From: Nymphalis io | Taxonomy: Eukaryota > Arthropoda > Insecta > Lepidoptera > Nymphalidae | Assembly (NCBI RefSeq): GCF_905147045.1 | Contig: NC_065905.1 | Location: 10,044,001 to 10,108,000, forward strand | Length of the DNA stretch: 64,000 nt | Reading direction: 5' to 3' | In this document: in pieces, positions 57,973-64,000 of the stretch | Layout: each line of letters begins with the position of its first letter | Numbering within the stretch: position 1 is the first letter of the stretch | Made by a program: the position numbers and the translations under genes | Notes under the pieces: model-generated | The model's database searches: none | What the model saw: only the letters and a program-made list of their open reading frames with translations | Told to the model about the DNA's origin: nothing

Positions 57973-58115
57973 TCTTTAGTAATATTTTTAATTATGTAAC
58001 GGGATAGTACTTTATATAGTCTAGTTGATTTAATTGATAAATAATACAGAAGCACTTACTTAATAATTTTTTATTATTATACTTAAAATATATTACAATT
58101 TATATTTAATAAAAA

Positions 58116-60425
58116 TTAATATTCCCAAAATGGGTAATTGGGATAATCCTTCCAATCGACGGGGTTGATGACACGCATGTTTTTGTTGAATTTGTTGATT
58201 AATTCAACTTCTTCTTTGGTCAGGTAGAAGTCGAACAGGTCGATGTTCTGAGCGATTCTTTTCTTGTTCGTAGACTTAGGTATGGGAACGAGGCCGCGGT
58301 CGATCTGGAAGACACAACGACGAATTAATATACGTAACCTTTTCGACTTATGACTTTATTCTTTTCGTATTTATGTTCCATCAGTATTTTATGCCCTATT
58401 TAAAGAGTCAGATTTGACTACTTTGTTGGTCTTATGGCTAGCTTATAATGCCTCAGATCCCGGTACATACCCCAGAACGGGCTATTACGATTATATTGAT
58501 ATTTTCTGTCAAGAAATTATCACTAAAAATTCGAAATTTGAAGTTGGCATTATTAACACCCCCTTGCCTCGGAAAGTTGGAAAAGCTGCTATTACTGAAT
58601 GTGCACTCTCTCCATTCTTGCCGGATTTCCTTCCTATCGAATTACAAAAGTATGTTTGCGCACCCATAGCACTATATCTCTTACATTGTTGGCCATGCTT
58701 TATTCAAAATGGTAGCAGTGACCGGAATCGGTCATAAAGGTAATTATTTAGTTACTTTTAAATGTTATTAAAATTAATAAGATGAAATTTAAAAGTGGTA
58801 TTATTTCTTATTATCAATCTATATACAGTGTGAATACAGATTGATAATAAAAAGATCATTATATTCAGTGAAGGCATCTATAATTATAGAAATTGATTTA
58901 TCCATTGATGTGACATTTGAACTTTAATCAAAGGCTGCAGATTAAAATGAGGGCAAGTGCCGCTGGCTTTCTACGTATTTAATTTGTGCTCATAATTCAT
59001 CTCGTTTTTTTTCGATGAAGTAAATACATCGTTGGTAAATCTTTGATATCGGTGAAATGTTGAAATGTGAATTATGGAAAAAGCTGCAAGGCTTCTTGAC
59101 GGTATTTATCCAGCAGTGGGATACCACACTTACCAAATATCTCAGGACTATCTGGCTGGTGGACTTCTTGTACTTGTTGGCCATTGCGACGAGTACGGGG
59201 TCATCAGAACGTGGTGGTGGAGCGTCGGGATTGTTTCTGGAGACTGTGAAACCGAAGGGGCTGTACGCCATCACCGCGATACCAAGCTTATGGCAATGAC
59301 TTACTAATGGTTCTTGAGTAAGAGTTGGGTTTACCTGAAAGCAAAATAGGTAGTTGATTATAATAGATACATAAGTACAATTCTTTTTTTTAATATACGA
59401 ATTGATAAGGCTTATTATTATGTATAAGATTATATATATACATAACAATGCCGCCCGCGGCTTCATCCCCGTAATTAGTCAGATGTAAGGTGTCCTGTAT
59501 TTTCCTGTATCCCTGAAGTATATTTATCGCATACTTATCCGTTGAGTGGTTAAGAAATGGAAACGTAACGAACAAACCAACAAATTCACTTTCCCATTTA
59601 TAATATTAACGGATAAAATTTGTTGAAGTTGGTATTTATTGTTTTTTTTTTTCGAAAATAATTAGGCGATATGGCATGGGTGATCTGTTGGTAAGTGGTC
59701 ACCACTACTCATAGATATTAAGAAATATAAACCATCACTTACAACGTCAATGCCCAAACAACCTTGTAAGTTAGGTCGTTATGCCCTTATACTTGTTCAC
59801 TCACCCTTTCAACAAGAATACGACAATACTGAGCATTGTTGTTTGACGGTAGAATATAAGACGAGTGGGTGGCCCCAACCCAGACGGGCTGACATAAAGC
59901 CAATAAGTAATTGATTTGCATCCTGGATAATAAATCCGTAGAGAGCTTTGGAGGTGTATCTCTATTATTTGGATTGAGTTTATTTTAATGTTACGCCGGT
60001 ATGCATTGACTTTAAGGTAAGATCACAAATTATGGAATTACTGATTTCAATACCAATTAATACACTCGTACCTCAACTTCATTGACAACAGGTAAGACTT
60101 TCGCGTTGGCGATCAATCGGTCAATCTGTGTGGCATTGAAGTTAGACACTCCAATAGACTTGGTCAAACCAAGCGCCTTGGCGTCTTCCATTCCCTGCCA
60201 GGTCTCCAAATAGTCGACATTATCAGGGGAACCGTCGTCCTGCAAAAACAATTTGAAAATAAAATTAATATGGAAATAACTAAAAATAAAATAATAGAAA
60301 AACGAATTTCTTTAATTAAACCGTAACGTGTTTTGTAAATAATTTATAAAATTCTATTTAATTAAAAAATCTTATATTATCTGGCTGGTGCATAAAAATG
60401 TTGTGCAAAACCTGCATGGTGGTGT

Positions 60426-60486
<61 letters not shown>

Positions 60487-61609
60487 TGTGTGTGTGTGTG
60501 TGTGTGCGTTTGTGCCATAATTCATAAAACGTGGTCATAATTCTATGATAATCATCATTTATAATTTGGGTTAAATATATATGGTTTTGCATCGAACATT
60601 TTTAAGAGTTACCTTACCATATTTCAAGAGTTACCTTTGTTAAAATACATCAGCGTCTCAAAAGGATATTTTTATATCGCTATTGAAAAAGCCTTTCATC
60701 TCTAATAGCTTACACGCTATTGCATGTTTTGTTTTTATAAATATTTTTGCTTGGGCAATTTTTTTTTTAAATTACAAGGAATGTTCTTTTTTTCAATGGA
60801 TGTTTAGTTAGCCTATAAGTGAGGTATACAATTATTATATTAAAGATATTTGAGATTTCGCTTTAGAATAAGAAACAAAATTGTATACAGGGTTGGCTTC
60901 CTATTTAATAAAATACATAGATGAGGTTACCTTTTCAGCTATAGGGAAATGAATCAGATAGAGATCAATGTATTCAAGACCAAGCTTCCCGAGGGACTCT
61001 TTGAGTGCGGGCACCACCTGCTCTCTGCGGTGTTTGTTATTCCATAGCTGAAATAAAAATATTTACGTCAAAATTCTGTTCCATTATAGCAATATTATTT
61101 TATGATACGTTATGGGGCGGTATGCTACGGCATTGTAGGATAAATTATGGTACGATATAGTACATTATGGTGAGGTGCATTGCGGTGTAATGAAGAGGAT
61201 ATATATGTTATAGGTAGGCGGACGAGCAAATGGGCCACCTGATGGTAAGTGGTCACCACCGCCCATTGATATTGGCGATATACGTAATATTATCAATTCT
61301 TTAGATCGCCAATGCGCCACCAACCTTGAGAAATAATGTTATGTCCCTTGCCCGTTACACTGGCTCACTCACCCTCCAAACCGGAACGCAACAATAAATT
61401 GTAAATTACATATATAACATTACATAAAATGTGCATACCTTAGTGGTGACAAATAATTCTTCTCTTGTTACCAGCTTGTTAGTTATCGCGTCAGCTATGC
61501 CCTGGCCGACTTGAGGCTCGTCGAAGTAGATAGCAGCTGTGTCAATATGTCTGTAGCCAGCCTCGATAGCCCAGTAAACGGACTGACGGACTTCGTCTAT
61601 TGGTGCGGA
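58116..61609 (-). CDS. Aldo-keto reductase (AKR2E / 3-dehydroecdysone-reductase-like), N-terminus incomplete
   Basis: Exons in transcript order: 61609-61439, 61047-60931, 60239-60072, 59334-59134, 58304-58116. All are phase 0, giving 281 residues to a TAA stop. AKRs are NAD(P)H-dependent oxidoreductases with a TIM barrel; lepidopteran AKR2E members reduce 3-dehydroecdysone, sugars or aldehydes. The catalytic tetrad is visible: Asp in GYRHIDTA, Tyr in AAIYFDE, Lys in EELFVTTK (then LWNNKH), His in DLYLIHFP. GVSNFN, AYSPFGF and the cofactor motif IPKSTNKKR are present. The C-terminus is NPVDWKDYPNYPFWEY. A full enzyme is about 315-345 residues, so 30-60 N-terminal residues (the usual DG..P.LGLGT strand) are missing here; see 62024-62375. 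It is oriented opposite to the CRAL-TRIO genes, and intron repeats include SINE-D and repeat C. The substrate is not certain. Confidence 0.9.
58411..58742 (+). repeat. SINE-D, diverged, in the last intron of the AKR gene
   Basis: It starts TTGGTCTTATGGCTAGCTTA (tRNA-like) with CAGATCCCGG. It then has CTTGCCTCGGAAAG, TGTGCACTCTCTCC, CTTGCCGGATTTCCTTCC and GACCGGAATCGGTCATAAAG, in SINE-D order but with the middle rearranged. A 107-codon open frame here is incidental. Confidence 0.5.
59655..59908 (+). repeat. Repeat C, diverged, in an AKR intron
   Basis: ATCTGTTGGTAAGTGGTCAC, ATAAACCATCACTTACAACG, ACGGTAGAATATAAGACGAG and CCAACCCAGACGGGCTGAC follow repeat C order. Confidence 0.65.
60429..60507. 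repeat. (TG)n(TGCG)n(TG)n microsatellite
   Basis: TG repeats surround a block of about nine GTGC/CGTG units. It lies in the AKR intron between 60240 and 60930. Confidence 0.95.
61205..61398 (+). repeat. Repeat C, 3'-truncated, in an AKR intron
   Basis: GTAGGCGGACGAGCAAATGG, GGCCACCTGATGGTAAGTGG, GCCAATGCGCCACCAACC and CTCCAAACCGGAACGCAACA are present. The terminal third is missing. Confidence 0.82.
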
Positions 61610-62023
61610 CTGAAAATATATTGCATTTTTTATAAAAAAAAAATATGTCGACTAAATGGAGACATTGATCCATCAGAACTTTGCTGGATACTTAAATATC
61701 CCATATATTCGAAATTCAAAATCATAATTAAATTTAATCAAGTATAAACTATAGTGTAATTGTATAAAGTGTACATGTTACTAAATATTGTAATTAATTG
61801 GATGTTTTTGCGTAAAAACTAAATGGATTTGGACAACGCTCTGACAAATACCTGCAGTCTCTGACACGCGAGCGAAGAAGCTCTGAAGCTATTGTTAATA
61901 ATTATATATAATTAACTTTGTAAATAAGCACAAGATACTAGAGAAACTTGACTGAAAACATAAACGACTTAAAACGAAAATCATGGCAATAATATTACCA
62001 ATAATAATAATAATAATAAGTAC

Positions 62024-62112
62024 GGATCCCAACAGCCGCGTTGGTACCCGGTTTGAATTACGGGTATAGTTCTTGAAGTCATAATCTTTAAGCGGACTTT
62101 GAATGATCGAGC
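62024..62112 (-). other. Candidate upstream coding exon of the AKR gene
   Basis: Read in reverse, a possible acceptor (GTGAAACAG) at 62113-62115 opens 2 + 87 nt encoding ...YDFKNYTRNSNRVPTRLLGS before a GTACTT donor. RVPTRLLGS resembles the usual AKR N-terminal strand (N.G..P.LGLGT), and the exit phase 0 fits the next exon (SAPIDEVRQ). The polypyrimidine tract and the donor are weak, and an (ATT)n run follows the donor directly. Confidence 0.35.
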
Positions 62113-62247
62113 CTGTTTCACTTAAATTCAATAAGGCAAAGGTTTTATATATAATAAGGATTTATACTCATACTTTTTTAAAGATCAAGTGAGCTGAGGC
62201 CTATAACTCGAAAATATTTATTAAAAAACCAACAAAAAAAACTGTAC

Positions 62248-62375
62248 CTTTGTAAATACCACTGATATTATCTGTGATCAATATTGTCTCTGTTGGACAA
62301 TGACCCTTTAGTGCGAAACACAGAACAAACAGTAATAGCAAATAGCAGCGAAGGCTGTCAAACTGTCAATAAACC
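62248..62375 (-). other. Candidate AKR leader exon with signal-peptide-like codons
   Basis: In reverse the frame reads RCYLLLLFVLCFALKGHCPT and runs to ISGIYK before a good donor (AAAG/GTACAG). Its phase (1) fits the 62112 exon. The hydrophobic run looks like a signal peptide, as known for secreted hemolymph 3-dehydroecdysone 3-beta-reductases of moths. There is no ATG in frame; a stop lies just upstream, so the start would need another exon. This is speculative. Confidence 0.25.
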
Positions 62376-62540
62376 ATATACATGTAAAAAATTATATTTC
62401 AATTAAAGCCTCAATAGCGATATAAAAATCGCAGACTCAATGCTGACCTTTTTTGCAATTTTCGACCACTCTTACACATTATACACTAGCTTTACTGGAT
62501 CTTAATTGAAGATGTAAATAGGAATATTATAGTAATAGTA

Positions 62541-62838
62541 ATAGCCTGTGAATGTCCCACTGCTGGGCTAAGGCCTCCTCTCCCTTTTTGAGGAGAAGGC
62601 TTTGGAGCTTATTTCATCACGCTGCTCCAATGGGGGTTGGTGGAATACACATGTGGCTGAATTTCAGTGAAATTAGACACATGCAGGTTTCCTCGCGATG
62701 TTTTCCTTCACCGTCAAGCACGAGATGAATTATAATCACAAATTAAGCACATGAAAATTCAGTGGTGCTTGTCCGGGTTTGAACCCATGATCATCGGTTA
62801 AGATTCACGCGCTCTTTACCACTGGGCCATCTCGGCTT
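62541..62838 (-). repeat. SINE-A, full length, minus orientation
   Basis: AGCCTGTGAATGTCCCACTG at the left, GGTTTGAACCCATGATCATC and CTGGGCCATCTCGGC at the right. The sequence is close to that of the 31845 copy. Confidence 0.92.
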
Positions 62839-63515
62839 AAATAGGAATAGTAGTAATTCCATAAAAAAGACATTCAATTATTTATTTTTTAATTAAAAAA
62901 TATAAGTTTCAATGCTATTCAGATCAAATACTGATCACGAACAAACGAAATAAAAAAATAAAATAAAATACTAGTCGTTTTTTAATAACAGTAAAACGGT
63001 TTTTTTTATTCTAACAAAGTAATCTCAGACCTACCTACCTACCAGTCCGAATTGAAAATATCTTTAGCAGTTAGAAAGCCCATTACTGAGAAAGGTTATG
63101 GCAGAGTTGTAGCGCTTAACGCTTATAATGAACAAAAAATAATATAACTATATCAAACCATATAACAAATACTTTGCAAAACAAAATAAAATATGATCTA
63201 TAATTAACAAGATTTATATAGAACCATAAATTAACTACATTTAGCTGCAACAATGAACACGTAGCTGTATATTAATTGGAATGAAATATCATTAGCATAA
63301 CACCTGCAATTTATATTTTTATATTATTAATAAACAGCTTTTTATATAATACCGTACATAATGAATACGTCATCTGATATGAATAATCTAATAATAGTTT
63401 ATTCGTGATGTTATTTTAGTCGTAAACTCTTTGCTGCATTACCAAACAGAGTAAAAATAGATAAGACAAAGAGCACGCATATCGCTCGTCGCCATCGATC
63501 GTTACAACTCGATAG
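62839..63515. other. Spacer without recognised features
   Basis: AT-rich. It could hold the AKR promoter, but no start site is convincing. Confidence 0.35.
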
Positions 63516-63529
63516 CGATAGATGGCGCT
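63516..63529 (+). promoter_or_regulatory. CTCF-like motif with nearby CGATA words
   Basis: CGATAGATGGCGCT fits the insect CTCF core (AGRKGGCGCT). CTCGATAGCGATAG just upstream adds CGATA words like those at 53 kb. Binding is inferred. Confidence 0.35.
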
Positions 63530-63604
63530 CATTCAATATGTGTCATTTCTGAATCGCGCTGTCTAGTTATTCGTTATTGATTATATATTATAGTGTGGAA
63601 TAAT

Positions 63605-63835
63605 AATTACAAATCTCTTTCTTCGTAGGGAAGACACTATACCCAACACGGTATATGTATACCGTTTCCGCTGGCGGAAACGAGGTCCCTGACTAGTGAC
63701 TACGTCTTGAGCCGAGGTGCAATCTCGTAGGAGACATCCTCAGGATGGACGTCATGTACAGCCCGAGACGGCTTATAATTCAAGACGGAGTCTAGTACTC
63801 GCCCCAACGCCCGGTGACGCTGTAAAGGCCAATAG
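63605..63835 (-). repeat. GC-rich dispersed-repeat block, unclassified
   Basis: GGTATATGTATACCGTTTCC, GACTACGTCTTGAGCCGAGG and CGCCCCAACGCCCGGTGACG form a GC-rich block with a palindromic GGTATATGTATACC. I associate this with a recurring lepidopteran retroelement tail, but it is the only copy in the window. Confidence 0.35.
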
Positions 63836-64000
63836 AGCTAAGAGCATACACTCATTCAAAAAATAATAATAATTACAAAATGAACGAACGAATATATTAT
63901 GGTTGTATGAATTGAACAGTGGAAAATACTTCCTTAATTTCATTTATGTTTAGGTACCCCGATATTACTGCGGCGTTATCAGTTTATTTGTTTAACTATG

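Noticed and set aside
58414..58737. 107-codon open frame on the + strand in the AKR intron
   Set aside because: The stretch follows SINE-D block order, so the open frame is incidental.
59057..59307. Open frames on the + strand of 77-80 codons
   Set aside because: They lie antisense to the AKR exon at 59134-59334, which has the clear aldo-keto reductase protein.

Overview
The window looks like nuclear DNA of a moth or butterfly, most likely a nymphalid-type butterfly. It is AT-rich, its genes are split into short exons by introns of 0.1-3 kb, it is crowded with tRNA-derived SINEs and another dispersed repeat typical of Lepidoptera, and its proteins match insect families. There is no sign of prokaryotic or viral genes. 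The species call is inference from repeat content and protein style, because no database search was possible.

There are two gene systems. (1) A head-to-tail array of three paralogous CRAL-TRIO lipid-transfer genes on the + strand: gene A (ATG 4007, stop 8870, 306 aa), gene B (20873-29533, 310 aa) and gene C (44375-51663, 312 aa). All three have seven coding exons with the same intron phases. Exons 3-7 are exactly 59, 197, 111, 103 and 152 nt in every copy, so they arose by tandem duplication of an already intron-rich gene. Each appears to have a distant non-coding first exon; the candidates at 15215-15305 (B) and 36829-36923 (C) are plausible, and the one for A is weak. (2) An aldo-keto reductase gene on the - strand (58116-61609, five exons resolved). 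It resembles the lepidopteran AKR2E / 3-dehydroecdysone-reductase type. Its N-terminus is not resolved with confidence; two candidate upstream exons would add a hydrophobic, signal-peptide-like leader.

Between the two systems, at 52.8-53.6 kb, lies a dense cluster of TATCGATA (DREF/BEAF-like) motifs beside a CTCF-like motif. This is the best candidate for a regulatory boundary in the window.

The rest is repeats. There is a Tc1-type DNA transposon (5106-6726) in intron 3 of gene A, with intact inverted repeats but a transposase broken by one in-frame stop. Four recurring families are SINE-A (Metulj-like), SINE-B, SINE-D and repeat C (about 290 bp, the most frequent). A fifth, repeat E, forms a 154-bp tandem dimer and has dispersed copies. 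LINE 3' ends occur at 10.5, 37.5 and 46.1 kb. A perfect 132-bp tandem triplication (15826-16221) involves the head of a repeat C copy. Family letters are local to this annotation.
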